From Phormidesmis priestleyi ULC007 (lineage in GTDB: Bacteria; Cyanobacteriota; Cyanobacteriia; Leptolyngbyales; Leptolyngbyaceae), in assembly GCF_001895925.1 (NCBI RefSeq), contig NZ_MPPI01000004.1, positions 145,343 through 209,342 of the forward strand: a stretch of 64,000 nt of DNA. The letters run 5' to 3'. The notes beneath the pieces were generated by a model, which saw only the letters and a program-made list of their open reading frames with translations, had not been told where the DNA came from and did no database searches. Position numbers and translations under genes: made by a program. This document shows positions 9,517 to 17,786 of the stretch, one piece after another. The stretch's first letter is position 1. Each line of letters opens with the position of its first letter.

Positions 9517-9560
9517 GAAAAGGCAAAGAGTAAAGCTGCTTCCTTTACTTTTTGCCTTTC
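9517..9560 (+). terminator. Rho-independent-type terminator after bioA
   Basis: Long hairpin: AAAGGCAAAGAGTAAAG pairs with CTTTACTTTTTGCCTTT around a short loop, 47 bases after the bioA stop. A second hairpin, AGAGACGATCG with CGATCGTCTCT, lies at 9573-9604. Confidence 0.75.
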
Positions 9561-9611
9561 TATTGAAGTTGGAGAGACGATCGCCGCCTAGTTACGATCG
9601 TCTCTAATCCA

Positions 9612-9709
9612 TAGCAATCCTAAATTGTTCGTGAGCAGCAGGACAGGTTTGCTCCCCTTAGCCCCCAAGGGGGACATTCTGCAATCTCACAACTCAAATC
9701 GGATGGCTA
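9612..9709. repeat. Diverged copy of the TAGCAATCCT MITE
   Basis: It begins TAGCAATCCTAAATTG and ends ACAACTCAAATCGGATGGCTA, which align to both ends of the 88-bp elements at 59718 and 61434 (TAGCAATCCT...AGGATTGCTA). The centre is different. The stretch abuts the 3' end of the PEP-CTERM gene on the other strand. Confidence 0.55.
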
Positions 9710-9711
9710 TC

Positions 9712-10326
9712 TTAGCTCTCGGCTGCCCCTGCCATTGCCGCAGCTTTACGCTTGCGAAGGACACCAAACCCTAAGCCAATTAGACCTGGCAAGAGCGCCG
9801 GGGTCGGAATAGCCGTAGATGTCGAGGTCACAGACACGTCATCCAATCTAAGATAGGCTGGATCCTGTTGAAAGGCGAACTTCAACACAGTCGAAGGTGC
9901 TTGTGCAATAAAGCTAAAGGTGTTTTCCGCAGGTGAAGATGTGAAAGGAAAAGCGAGATTGGTGAAGGTCGATAGTACCTCAGAGCCAGCCGAAACGGCA
10001 AAACTGTTTGGTTTGCCGCCATCACTCTTTAAGAAGTAGCTGAGATTGTAGGTTTGTCCTGCAACTGTTGCAAGCGTCTGCGATAGGAAGCCTGGAGTAC
10101 CGATGGGACCAAAAAACGCTCCAAAGTTGCCACTGTTGGCAGAAGCGGAGTCAACACCTGTAAAACCAGTGTTGCCAGATTGAGTCCAGCCTGAGAAATC
10201 GCCTGTCTCAAAGCCGCCGTTGGACACGAGGTTCAATGCTTGAGCCGGGTTCATTGCGCCTAAGCTGAGGCAGGTAGCGCCCGCAGCAATGACAGACAGT
10301 TTTTTCACGTTGCTCAAAGTCGTCAT
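9712..10326 (-). CDS. PEP-CTERM sorted extracellular protein
   Basis: 204 residues. The N-terminal signal peptide reads KLSVIAAGATCLSLGAMNPAQA. The middle is a carbohydrate-binding-like beta domain of the NLVSNGGFETGDFSGW type, common in secreted PEP-CTERM proteins. The C-terminus is a sorting signal: a short PTPALLPG version of the PEP motif, the hydrophobic helix LIGLGFGVL, then the basic RKRKAA tail. It should be exported and processed by an exosortase-type system. The start ATG has GGAG about ten bases upstream. It stands alone; the ligand is unknown. Confidence 0.88.
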   Translation of the reverse strand: MTTLSNVKKLSVIAAGATCLSLGAMNPAQALNLVSNGGFETGDFSGWTQSGNTGFTGVDSASANSGNFGAFFGPIGTPGFLSQTLATVAGQTYNLSYFLKSDGGKPNSFAVSAGSEVLSTFTNLAFPFTSSPAENTFSFIAQAPSTVLKFAFQQDPAYLRLDDVSVTSTSTAIPTPALLPGLIGLGFGVLRKRKAAAMAGAAES

Positions 10327-10675
10327 GAATTAAATATCTCCATAAAGGTGAAGTGGTTTTGGTAGACCCCTCTTGGAGATGCCCCAGTAAGTTCACCCAA
10401 TTGAGCGGGTTCACTGAGTGCTATTCTTACCTAAATCCACCTAATTTCCTAGTGTTATTTTTTACCTTTACAAAAAGCTTATACAAAGCACATCGTAAAT
10501 ATACGCAACCGCCTCTGTGTTCAGATCTATACCCGCATTTAGTGCAATTGTCAGCACCTTGATCAAGCGATCGTTCTCTAATCGCCAAAATAGCCGCATC
10601 TGGTTAGAGGTGCGGCTATTTTCAGTATTCATGTTAAATCTGATTTCCTCAATGCTGTTTGAAGGCGATCGCAGG
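10327..10675. other. Intergenic region between PEP-CTERM gene and AbrB-type gene
   Basis: It holds the 5' region of the PEP-CTERM gene on the minus side and a clear hairpin at 10587-10622. I see no convincing gene: the open stretches at 10353-10735 on the plus strand have no start signal and no recognisable protein. Confidence 0.5.
10587..10622 (-). terminator. Terminator hairpin downstream of the AbrB-type gene
   Basis: AAAATAGCCGCA pairs perfectly with TGCGGCTATTTT across a 12-base loop. The T-rich side is present on both strands, so it could stop transcription from either direction; the minus-strand AbrB-type gene ends 54 bases before it. Confidence 0.7.
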
Positions 10676-10936
10676 TTAAAAGCGATCGTATTGCTCCATC
10701 ACACCCTGCCGAATTGCATCTTCTATCGCTTCTAAACTCTTCGGCTCTCCCAAATAGTTTAAGCATCCAGCAACGTCTTCTAATGTGGTTTCTCGGAACG
10801 GATTTTTGAGCTTGAGTAGAATCCCATCACCTGTGCCGATCGCGACTAACTCTTGCCCTGCCTCCCAATGGTGAGCATCCCGCAAAGCTTTGGGAATAAT
10901 CACTTGACCTTTGCTAGACAATCGCGTCGTTTCCAC
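10676..10936 (-). CDS. SpoVT/AbrB-domain protein (antitoxin-like)
   Basis: 86 residues. The N-terminal swapped-hairpin AbrB fold is METTRLSSKGQVIIPKALRDAHHWEAGQELVAI, the pattern found in VapB/MazE antitoxins and AbrB regulators. The C-terminal tail (DVAGCLNYLGEPKSLEAIEDAIRQGV) is acidic and helical like a toxin-binding arm. The start is GTG with GAGG upstream. Such genes are normally followed by a PIN or MazF toxin; none follows here, only the hairpin at 10587, so it is an orphan antitoxin or a stand-alone DNA-binding protein. Confidence 0.8.
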   Translation of the reverse strand: METTRLSSKGQVIIPKALRDAHHWEAGQELVAIGTGDGILLKLKNPFRETTLEDVAGCLNYLGEPKSLEAIEDAIRQGVMEQYDRF

Positions 10937-11013
10937 TGAAGAGCTACCTCAAGTAAGAATTCTAGCACTCCATGAATCTACTAAACTTTAGGGGTAACGA
11001 CTTGTGATCACCT

Positions 11014-11607
11014 ATGGCTACAGATTTACCCACCTCCAGCGCTGCACCTTCAGAAACCCCGATCGCCACCCGGTTGAGCAATTTTCTGATCGTGTTAGTG
11101 GCGATCGCGCTGACCGTCGCAATTTCTCTCGGACTGAGGACCCAAACGACCTCTGTTTCTCTCAGCTCGATGGCGAAAGTAGCCGTGCCCCTAGAGGTTG
11201 CCCTGGCAAACGGCAAACCAACCTTGATGGAGTTTTATGCTGATTGGTGTACCAGTTGTCAGGCAATGGCTCCAACCCTGCAATCGCTCAAAGAAACCTA
11301 TGGCGATCGTATCAATTTTGTGATGCTCAATGTCGATAACGAGAAATGGCTGCCCGAAATTCTCAGCTATCGAGTCGATGGAATTCCGCATTTTGTCTAT
11401 ATGAAACAGGGAGGCAACGCGATCGGGCAAGCGATCGGTGAGCAGCCTCGCCCGATCCTCGAAGCCAATCTAGTGGCGTTGTCTGAAGGCAATATTTTGC
11501 CTTATGCTCAGACAACTGGACAAACCTCAGCCTTTTCGACCACCGTTGAAACCAAAGAAAGTGCCGCTGACCCTCGTAGTCACGGCAGTCAAGTTGATAA
11601 AAGTTAA
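11014..11607 (+). CDS. txlA: Membrane-anchored thioredoxin-like protein, TxlA/HCF164 type
   Basis: 197 residues. A single membrane anchor lies near residues 24-46 (LSNFLIVLVAIALTVAISLGL), then a thioredoxin fold with the active site WCTSC (Cys79 and Cys82), and the cis-proline region GIPHFVYM. The tail after the fold is polar and low in complexity. The family is the cyanobacterial/chloroplast TxlA/HCF164 thiol reductant, which faces the thylakoid lumen or periplasm and takes part in cytochrome b6f and c-type cytochrome maturation. It is transcribed away from the AbrB-type gene. Family call strong, exact substrate inferred. Confidence 0.9.
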   Translation: MATDLPTSSAAPSETPIATRLSNFLIVLVAIALTVAISLGLRTQTTSVSLSSMAKVAVPLEVALANGKPTLMEFYADWCTSCQAMAPTLQSLKETYGDRINFVMLNVDNEKWLPEILSYRVDGIPHFVYMKQGGNAIGQAIGEQPRPILEANLVALSEGNILPYAQTTGQTSAFSTTVETKESAADPRSHGSQVDKS

Positions 11608-11640
11608 CGACCCTTGAGCGCTTTTTGCTGAGTTGCTTGT

Positions 11641-11764
11641 CCGCCCTGAACTAAAAGTTCGGGCTAATAGCAGAAGTCCGTTGAAACAGACTGAGGGCCA
11701 GACTTTCTCTTCTAGTCCTGTTTAGAGGACTTTCGCTGTGAGCCAGGAAATTAATTTCTGGGCG
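11641..11764. repeat. Dispersed repeat, CGCCCTGAAC...TTCTGGGCG family, copy 1
   Basis: It opens with the hairpin CGCCCTGAACTAAAAGTTCG followed by GGGCTAAT and closes with GAGCCAGGAAATTAATTTCTG then GGCG. The same two ends in the same order occur at 39876-39992 with a different middle. It is non-coding and sits in the gap downstream of txlA. Confidence 0.65.
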
Positions 11765-11834
11765 AGTGAGGCAATGAACAAAGCTCGTCAAAAGTTACAG
11801 GTTATTTACATTCACGATCCTTAATCTAAACGGA

Positions 11835-11864
11835 TTGATACGGTTAAGACATTTGTACTATAAT
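11835..11864 (+). promoter_or_regulatory. Sigma-70-type promoter for the TIR-like gene
   Basis: TTGATA at 11835-11840 and a perfect TATAAT at 11859-11864 are separated by 18 bases, in an A+T-rich stretch. The predicted start near 11871 leaves a leader of about 180 bases before the next gene. No riboswitch fold was recognised in that leader. Confidence 0.6.
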
Positions 11865-12053
11865 AGTTAGAAATCAAATAAGCTTCTCAAAAAACTAAAT
11901 CGTTGCGACTTCACACCTCGCCTGATCAAAAGTTACTAATAATTAAGATGATCAACCCGTTTAACTCTATATACAATAACCGCAAGAGAAAATAACTCAG
12001 GGAATAAGAGACTTGAGTGCTGTTGGATTCAATTATTAAAGGCAGATTACGGC

Positions 12054-12821
12054 ATGTCAATTATTGCCCTCAAAGCTTGGTATCTTCAGGAATATGAGCC
12101 GATTCGAGATCTTGAAAAGCGTCCTCACGATCTGCGACTCAGCAAAAATAGCTTGCTAAAGTCTGGCTTGCGGGCAGATTTCTTAGAAGACAGTGAAGAG
12201 GTAAAGACCTCTCTTTGGTTTCAGCGCTATTTAGAAGGCGAAACCGTCGAATTTTATATTGAGGGCAGTGGCGGCTACGCGATTTCTAACATCGATTTGC
12301 GAAGTCACGAGATTTATTTCTCGAAACAAGAAGTAATGGCGCATTTAGAGCCAACGATCTTCTTGTGCTATCAAACCGAATATTCTGAGTCGAGCGAGTT
12401 GCTGCGAGAAGAGTTAGACAAAATTATTGAATCGATTAATGGTCGATCGCGCCTCCCGATCACTCTGCAAGAATCGCATCGCCTCACCGATGGCCCAGTG
12501 CGCCTCACGAGTGCGCTGATGCGATCGATTCGACAATGCCTTTTATTTATCGCCGATGGCACCTCGATCGCACAGATTTCTGGCTCACCCGCGTTACTGA
12601 TCCCCAGCCCTAAAGTCTGCGTTGAGATGGGTTATGCTCTGCAAAGCAAGCGATCGGAGCAACTTTTACTCACCCAAATGGAGCGGTCTGACCTGCCCGG
12701 ACAGTTTCCCTTTGACTTGCCGAGTCAAAACCGTCTCGTCTATAAAGACAAAGCGCAACTCAAAAAGCTTTTGCCTAAAGCGGTTGAAACTCAATTGCAG
12801 CGCTTTAATTTAATTTCTTAG
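12054..12821 (+). CDS. TIR-like nucleotide-binding domain protein of unknown role
   Basis: 255 residues. The N-terminal 100 residues match nothing I know. From about residue 100 a Rossmann-like region starts with LEPTIFLCYQTEYSESSELLREEL, followed by CLLFIADGTSI, then PSPKVCVEMGYALQSKRSEQLLL and LPGQFPFDLPSQNRLVY. The sequence VEMGYAL...(ten or so)...LPFDL...R.VY is the pattern of the TIR-like/predicted nucleotide-binding family that includes NAD-cleaving immune effectors; the glutamate in VEMGYAL would be the catalytic candidate. It stands alone behind its own promoter, without recognisable immune partners. A function in defence is only a possibility. Confidence 0.6.
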   Translation: MSIIALKAWYLQEYEPIRDLEKRPHDLRLSKNSLLKSGLRADFLEDSEEVKTSLWFQRYLEGETVEFYIEGSGGYAISNIDLRSHEIYFSKQEVMAHLEPTIFLCYQTEYSESSELLREELDKIIESINGRSRLPITLQESHRLTDGPVRLTSALMRSIRQCLLFIADGTSIAQISGSPALLIPSPKVCVEMGYALQSKRSEQLLLTQMERSDLPGQFPFDLPSQNRLVYKDKAQLKKLLPKAVETQLQRFNLIS

Positions 12822-12909
12822 CGATCGCACCGAGAACTGCCGACCCGCGATCGTGATTTTCACCCACTTCCAGACCATAATAAGGTCGTCGTGGTTGAGA
12901 TAAAACAAA

Positions 12910-13161
12910 ATGCCTAGAACGCCGAGTGAGTTTGCTGTCTACCTCTTGTTAGAGGGCGGTCATCGCGAAGAAGTGCGGTTTGCCACTATTCAAGACTTTC
13001 AAAAGTGGTATAGCGGCGAACTAGTGCCCAAAGCGGCTTCCAACGATTTTATTAGCGTGCCGATCAAAAATATTCAAGGCGAATATATGGTGGTGCGCCC
13101 TGCAAAAGTGCTCGGAATTCGAGTCGAGCCGCTCTATTCAGGCAGCGTCGATCGCTACTAG
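12910..13161 (+). CDS. Conserved small protein of unknown function
   Basis: 83 residues, soluble, mixed alpha/beta: FAVYLLLEGGHREEVRFATIQDFQKWY, then VPIKNIQGEYMVVRPAKVLGIRVEP. Composition, codon use and the HIP1 sites are like the neighbours, and the start ATG follows an A-rich leader, so it looks like a real gene. I recognise it only as the kind of short conserved protein common in cyanobacteria and can assign no function. It lies between the TIR-like gene and mltA, all on the same strand. Confidence 0.75.
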   Translation: MPRTPSEFAVYLLLEGGHREEVRFATIQDFQKWYSGELVPKAASNDFISVPIKNIQGEYMVVRPAKVLGIRVEPLYSGSVDRY

Positions 13162-13224
13162 AGCCGTCAGGAACTTGAGCATGATGGAATCGTCTCGCTT
13201 CTAGCTTCTTCATCGTCAGAGCGC

Positions 13225-14415
13225 ATGAGAAATTTGCAAATCGTTGAGAGACTTAGACTTTTAGCACTAATCAGTTTAGGTATTGCGGGAGGCTGGGTCG
13301 ATCCAGCTCGATCGCTTCCGATCCCTACTTCGGTCACGCCCAGTCCGATCGCACCCAGTCCGATCAAACCTACTCAGCCGCCATCAAGCGCCCTAGATGA
13401 GCAACTTTGGCATTCTGGTGATCGTAAAACGTTGTTGAGCGCGATCGACTACAGCTTACGCTATTTGCAAACGGCTCAGGCAGTTCGGGCTTATCAAAAA
13501 TATCCGGTCAAAGGCGTAACGCGCGATCGCGTCGATCGCAGTCTCAGACGCTTTAAGCAACTGATTCTAGCGTCTCGCTCGGCTCAACAATTACAAACCG
13601 CAATTCAGCGAGAATTTGTTTTCTACCAATCCACAGGCAAAGACAATCAGGGAACTGTCTCGTTTACGGGTTATTTTGAGCCAGTCCACAAAGCGAGTCG
13701 AGTTCGCACCGCAGACTATCGCTATCCACTCTATCGATCGCCCGATCTCGCAAGATTGAAAGCTCCTCACCCAACGCGCCTTGAGCTAGAAGGCAAAGAC
13801 GGCTTGCAAACCCCCAAAGGATTGCTGCGAGGATTGGAACTGGTCTGGCTGCACGATCGCTTAGAAGCCTTTCTCGTCCAAGTCCAAGGATCTGCCCGAC
13901 TGCAACTTACTGATGGCACGACGATGACGATCGGCGTTGCCGCACACACCAATCAGCCTTACACAGGCATTGGGCGAGAATTGGTCAAAGACGGCAAACT
14001 CCGTCTCGAAGATTTGAATCTGCCCAACGTGGTGCAATACTTTCAACAGCATCCCGACGAGTTGGATTTGTATCTGCCTCGCAATCGGCGGTTTGTGTTT
14101 TTTCAAAATACTCAAGGTGCCCCTGCAACGGGGAGTTTAGGCGTTCCGGTGACGGCAGAACGCTCGATCGCTACTGATAAATCTTTAATGCCACCTGGGG
14201 CGATCGCGCTGATTCAAACTCAACTGCCAATTCTGAATGTAAATCGTCAATTAGAACAACGTTTGGTCAGTCGATTTGTCTTGGATCAAGATACGGGCGG
14301 TGCCATTTTGGGGGCGGGTCGAGTGGATGTTTTTATGGGCACTGGGAAGGAGGCAGGCGATCGGGCAGGACTCGTCAATTCCACCGGACAGCTTTATTAT
14401 TTGCTGTTGAAATAG
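13225..14415 (+). CDS. mltA: Membrane-bound lytic murein transglycosylase A
   Basis: 396 residues. The N-terminus has a signal-like hydrophobic stretch (LLALISLGIAGGWVDPARS) followed by a Pro/Thr/Ser-rich linker. The MltA domain starts with FTGYFEPVHKASRVRTADYRYPLY and contains LVQVQGSARLQLTDG; the 3D-type domain at the end includes the catalytic-aspartate region DQDTGGAILGAGRVDVFMG followed by GLVNSTGQLYYLL. It cleaves peptidoglycan glycan strands to 1,6-anhydro products in the periplasm. There is no lipobox cysteine in the signal region, so lipid anchoring is doubtful. A hairpin repeat follows. Confidence 0.9.
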   Translation: MRNLQIVERLRLLALISLGIAGGWVDPARSLPIPTSVTPSPIAPSPIKPTQPPSSALDEQLWHSGDRKTLLSAIDYSLRYLQTAQAVRAYQKYPVKGVTRDRVDRSLRRFKQLILASRSAQQLQTAIQREFVFYQSTGKDNQGTVSFTGYFEPVHKASRVRTADYRYPLYRSPDLARLKAPHPTRLELEGKDGLQTPKGLLRGLELVWLHDRLEAFLVQVQGSARLQLTDGTTMTIGVAAHTNQPYTGIGRELVKDGKLRLEDLNLPNVVQYFQQHPDELDLYLPRNRRFVFFQNTQGAPATGSLGVPVTAERSIATDKSLMPPGAIALIQTQLPILNVNRQLEQRLVSRFVLDQDTGGAILGAGRVDVFMGTGKEAGDRAGLVNSTGQLYYLLLK

Positions 14416-14424
14416 ACCATCAGC

Positions 14425-14503
14425 GGTAGGGGTAGCGCCCCCGTGCCTACCCCCGACGCACAGAGGGCAACCACCGGGGGATTTGCCCCTACCCAAATCA
14501 TCC
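14425..14503. repeat. GTAGGGG...CCCCTAC dispersed hairpin repeat
   Basis: GGTAGGGGTAGCGCCCCCGT on the left and GGGGGATTTGCCCCTACC on the right form an imperfect long palindrome just after mltA. It is non-coding and typical of cyanobacterial interspersed repeats. Confidence 0.55.
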
Positions 14504-14570
14504 CTCTATTCCGCAGTGTCCCTAAAATCAATACAATAGGTTCAAGCTCGCAACGGTGAAGGGCATTTCT

Positions 14571-15296
14571 ATGACGGCAACCCAATCTTCTGAGTTTACG
14601 ATCAAGACTCTCCCTGACCACACGCAACTTCCAGAGTCAGACGGCATCTTTGTGAAAAACTTTCAGGAACACCCGCAAAGTAGCCTCTTAACTGACTCAA
14701 TTCGCCCCATATTGCAAAGACTTCACCCCGCCGGACAATATTGCATCGGTCAAGATTGCGGTATTTACTGGAGGCTAACCGATCCCCCTGAAAAAGGAGC
14801 CGAGGCACCTGACTGGTTTTATGTGCCCAACGTTCCGCCGATGCTGAAGGGTGTGTTTCGCCGCTCTTATGTGCTGTGGCAAGAATATGTTGCGCCTCTG
14901 ATTGCCTTAGAATTTGCGTCTGGAGATGGCAGCGAAGAACGCGATCGAACGCCCGTCACTGGAAAGTTTTGGGTCTATGAACAGGCAATTCGCATCCCCT
15001 TTTATGGCATTTATGAATGTAGCAAAGGCGCGATCGAGCTATATCATCTCGTCGAAGGTCGCTATCAGCCGATGGCTGTCAACCAACGCGGACACTTTCC
15101 CATTCCGCCAATGGGCGTTGAGCTAGGCATTTGGCGTGGAGAATACGAGTCGATGGAGCTTCCCTGGCTGCGCTGGTGGGATGGTGAAGGCAATCTGTTG
15201 TCAACTGGAGACGAACGTGCTGAACGGGAAAAGCAACGGGCGGATCGACTCGCTGAACGGCTGCGTCAGATGGGCATTGATCCCAACGAAGTCTAA
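14571..15296 (+). CDS. Uma2-family (DUF820) restriction-endonuclease-like protein
   Basis: 241 residues from ATG 14571 (MTATQSSEFTIKTLPDHTQLP). The PD-(D/E)xK-type core of the Uma2 family is visible as EAPDWFYVPNVPP, then VAPLIALEFASGDGSEERDRT, and FWVYEQAIRIPFYGIY. The C-terminal RAEREKQRADRLAERLRQMGIDPNEV is the coiled tail usual in this family. Cyanobacteria carry dozens of these genes; their substrate is not established. An in-frame GTG fifteen bases upstream is less likely as start. It is followed closely by the antiporter gene. Confidence 0.85.
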   Translation: MTATQSSEFTIKTLPDHTQLPESDGIFVKNFQEHPQSSLLTDSIRPILQRLHPAGQYCIGQDCGIYWRLTDPPEKGAEAPDWFYVPNVPPMLKGVFRRSYVLWQEYVAPLIALEFASGDGSEERDRTPVTGKFWVYEQAIRIPFYGIYECSKGAIELYHLVEGRYQPMAVNQRGHFPIPPMGVELGIWRGEYESMELPWLRWWDGEGNLLSTGDERAEREKQRADRLAERLRQMGIDPNEV

Positions 15297-15322
15297 CTCC
15301 AACGCCTGAACCCCAATCACTT

Positions 15323-17257
15323 ATGGATGCACCCCTAGACCTGACTCTGCAAATCGTCATCACTGTGATTGCAGGAATCGGTGCCCAAGTGCTGGCGGAG
15401 TTTGTCAAAATTCCTGGCATTGTTTTTTTGCTGATATTTGGCATTCTGCTGGGGCCGAGTGCGTTTGGAGTGCTGCACCCCGATCGCTTGGGCAATGGTT
15501 TAGAAGTGTTGGTTGCCCTGCTGGTGGCGGTGATTTTATTTGAAGGCGGCTTCAATCTGCAATTGCGAGATTTGGGCAGAGTTTCTGGCAGTCTGCGAAA
15601 CTTGGTGACGATCGGGACTTTAATTACTTTGGTCGGTGGCGGCATGGCAGCCCATTGGTTGAGCGAGTTCCCTTGGGCGCTGGCGTTTCTCTATGGCGCT
15701 CTCGTTGTGGTTACGGGGCCAGTTGTAATCAATTCTCTGCTGCGACAGGTTGATGTCGATCGTCAAGTTGCCACCATTCTCGAAGGCGAAGGGGTCTTGA
15801 TCGATCCGGTAGGCGCAATTTTGGCAGTGGTGGTTCTGAATGTGCTGCTAAATGGCAACCCCGATCCGTTAACGGTGGCGAGTGATTTAGGAATCCGATT
15901 GGGAGTTGGCACCACGATCGGGGCAGGCGGCGGCTGGTTACTCGGTGTCATTCTCAAACGCGCCACGTTCTTATCAGAAGACTTAAAGAATTTGGTGGTG
16001 TTGGCTGGCTTGTGGGGCTTATTTGGGTTGGCACAGATGATTCGTAGTGAAGCGGGGCTGATGGCAACCGTGATTGCTGGAATTGTTCTCAGAGCCTCTG
16101 CGCTGCCCGAAGAACGGCTGCTCAAGCGCTTTAAAGGGCAACTCACTATCTTGGCGACATCAGTGTTGTTTATTTTATTGTCGGCAGATTTGTCGATCGC
16201 AGGCGTTCTCGCTCTAGGCTGGGGTGGATTATCTACCGTGTTAGCGCTGATGATCGTCGTTCGTCCTCTCAGCGTTTGGCTTTGCACTTGGAATAGTGAT
16301 TTAACGTGGCGACAAAAGCTATTTCTAAGTTGGATTGCACCCAGAGGCATCATTGCCGCTTCTGTTGCATCTCTATTTGCAATTCTCTTAACTCAGCGAG
16401 GCATTAACGGCGGTGACTCAATTAAAGCGCTTGTCTTTCTCACAATCATTCTCACAGTTGTTATTCAAGCATTAACAGCTCAATGGACTGCAAATTTACT
16501 ACAGATTACGTCTAAAGATACCACAGGTGTAATAATTGTTGGATGTAGCCCATTAAGTTTGTTGATCGCTCGACTGTTTTTAGAGCGTGACGAACTCGTT
16601 GCCCTGATTGACACTGATCCGGATTCTCATCCGTCACTTCAGCCTGATCTCAAAGTGTTTATTAGCAGCGCGCTCGACACCGATGTCTTAGAAGAAGCGG
16701 GACTTTCTAAAGTGGGCACATTTTTGGCAATGACTAACAATGGGGAGGTAAATTTGGTGGTGGCGCAACGCGCGATCGAAGAATTTAGCCCCCCCAGAGT
16801 TTTAGCGATCTTTCCTCGCGATTCGCAAGTCAGCGGCTTAAATAGTCGAGTTCAACAAGCGTTTAGTTCACAAATTTTGCTCAAAGTTTGGAACCAATAT
16901 CTGAACGAGGGAGCCGTAAAACTGGGTGAAACGACCTTAAAAGAAGCAGGACTCGATTTGCAGCAAGCCCATCTACGGGCACTTGTCGAAGCCGAAAGTT
17001 TGATCCCGTTGTTGATAGAACGCAATGGTTCTTTGCAGATCGCTCCAGTTGAAGGCGAATGGCAGGTCGGCGATCGCTTAATCTACTTGCTCCACGACCC
17101 CAAACCCAAACTTTTGAAGCTGCTGTCTGGTTCGAGTCAACTGCGGCTGACCTTAGAAGAGTTGCCAGAGGTGGAAGAGATTCCGATGTTACCTGTGTTG
17201 AGTGGGGCGATCGAAACAGTCCAAACTTTTGTGGCTGATTTAGCCGATGGTCAATAG
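15323..17257 (+). CDS. Cation:proton antiporter (NhaP/CPA1-type) with C-terminal TrkA-N-like domain
   Basis: 644 residues. About twelve hydrophobic segments fill residues 5-400, including GIVFLLIFGILLGPSAFGVL, LLVAVILFEGGFNL, and GEGVLIDPVGAILAVVVL with the acidic residues of the transport path; GIIAASVASLFAILL follows in a late helix. After residue 410 comes a Rossmann-like regulatory domain (TGVIIVGCSPLSLLIARLFLERDELVALIDTDP) and then a TrkA-C-like part. The usual GxGxxG is degenerate here, so nucleotide binding is uncertain. It should exchange Na+ or K+ for H+ across the membrane. Its last codons overlap the small antitoxin-like gene. Confidence 0.9.
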   Translation: MDAPLDLTLQIVITVIAGIGAQVLAEFVKIPGIVFLLIFGILLGPSAFGVLHPDRLGNGLEVLVALLVAVILFEGGFNLQLRDLGRVSGSLRNLVTIGTLITLVGGGMAAHWLSEFPWALAFLYGALVVVTGPVVINSLLRQVDVDRQVATILEGEGVLIDPVGAILAVVVLNVLLNGNPDPLTVASDLGIRLGVGTTIGAGGGWLLGVILKRATFLSEDLKNLVVLAGLWGLFGLAQMIRSEAGLMATVIAGIVLRASALPEERLLKRFKGQLTILATSVLFILLSADLSIAGVLALGWGGLSTVLALMIVVRPLSVWLCTWNSDLTWRQKLFLSWIAPRGIIAASVASLFAILLTQRGINGGDSIKALVFLTIILTVVIQALTAQWTANLLQITSKDTTGVIIVGCSPLSLLIARLFLERDELVALIDTDPDSHPSLQPDLKVFISSALDTDVLEEAGLSKVGTFLAMTNNGEVNLVVAQRAIEEFSPPRVLAIFPRDSQVSGLNSRVQQAFSSQILLKVWNQYLNEGAVKLGETTLKEAGLDLQQAHLRALVEAESLIPLLIERNGSLQIAPVEGEWQVGDRLIYLLHDPKPKLLKLLSGSSQLRLTLEELPEVEEIPMLPVLSGAIETVQTFVADLADGQ

Positions 17258-17459
17258 CACGATTAGGTTGAACCTTGCGAATTCCATGCCCCAAATTGAC
17301 GAAGTTGATGAGTGTTTTGAGGTGGTGATCGAGTTAACAGTTAAGCCCAAGGGTTTAGCCGCAAGTTTAATCGGCATTGCAAAAACGGATGCGCCAACAC
17401 CCACAGATGAGGAAGTGAAAGTCATGCTAGACGATCGGTTGACGCAAAAATATCTGTAA
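17247..17459 (+). CDS. Antitoxin-like small protein of a decayed VapBC pair
   Basis: 70 residues from ATG 17247, or 57 from ATG 17286. The C-terminal half DAPTPTDEEVKVMLDDRLTQKYL is the acidic tail found on antitoxins directly upstream of PIN-domain toxins in cyanobacteria. The N-terminal part (FEVVIELTVKPKGLAASLIGIAK) is short and does not form a clear DNA-binding fold, so this may be a remnant too. It overlaps the antiporter stop, and its TAA overlaps the ATG of the broken toxin gene (TAATG). Confidence 0.6.
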   Translation: MVNSTIRLNLANSMPQIDEVDECFEVVIELTVKPKGLAASLIGIAKTDAPTPTDEEVKVMLDDRLTQKYL

Positions 17460-17685
17460 TGCGAGTTTTATTTGATACTAACGTGCTGCTAGATGCCCTA
17501 CCAGCCCTGACCCGTTTGTTAACGCTAATAGAAATTTGTTCAGTCGATCGCAGAGTATTAGAGCAGGCGATCGCGCTGAGGTGAGCTGATTTTGAGGGTG
17601 CGGTGCAATGAGCAGGCACCTGAAATTGCAATGACGACTTGTCCGATCGCGCCTCAACCCCAACCCGTAAAGAAATTTTCCATAC
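17459..17685 (+). pseudogene. Broken PIN-domain (VapC-type) toxin gene
   Basis: It opens with the canonical PIN start MRVLFDTNVLLDA, carrying the first catalytic Asp. It then jumps to LTLIEICSVDRRVLEQAIALR, a sequence that in intact proteins lies roughly 60-70 residues further on, so the middle of the gene has been deleted. After LR comes an in-frame TGA, then readable ADFEGAVQ, the usual continuation of VapC, then two more stops. The central acidic residues are lost, so no active nuclease can be made. The antitoxin just upstream may survive because it is harmless. Confidence 0.7.
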
Positions 17686-17786
17686 TGAAATAAGAGCGCA
17701 AACCTGACAGAATTTCTCTAAAGGTTGAAACTGGGCTACTAACCCCGCAAAATCGTTGAATGCCGATCGTAAGAGATAATCAAACC

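Noticed and set aside
10353..10735. Plus-strand frames in the gap between PEP-CTERM and AbrB-type genes
   Set aside because: They run through a terminator hairpin and have no start signal; judged non-coding.
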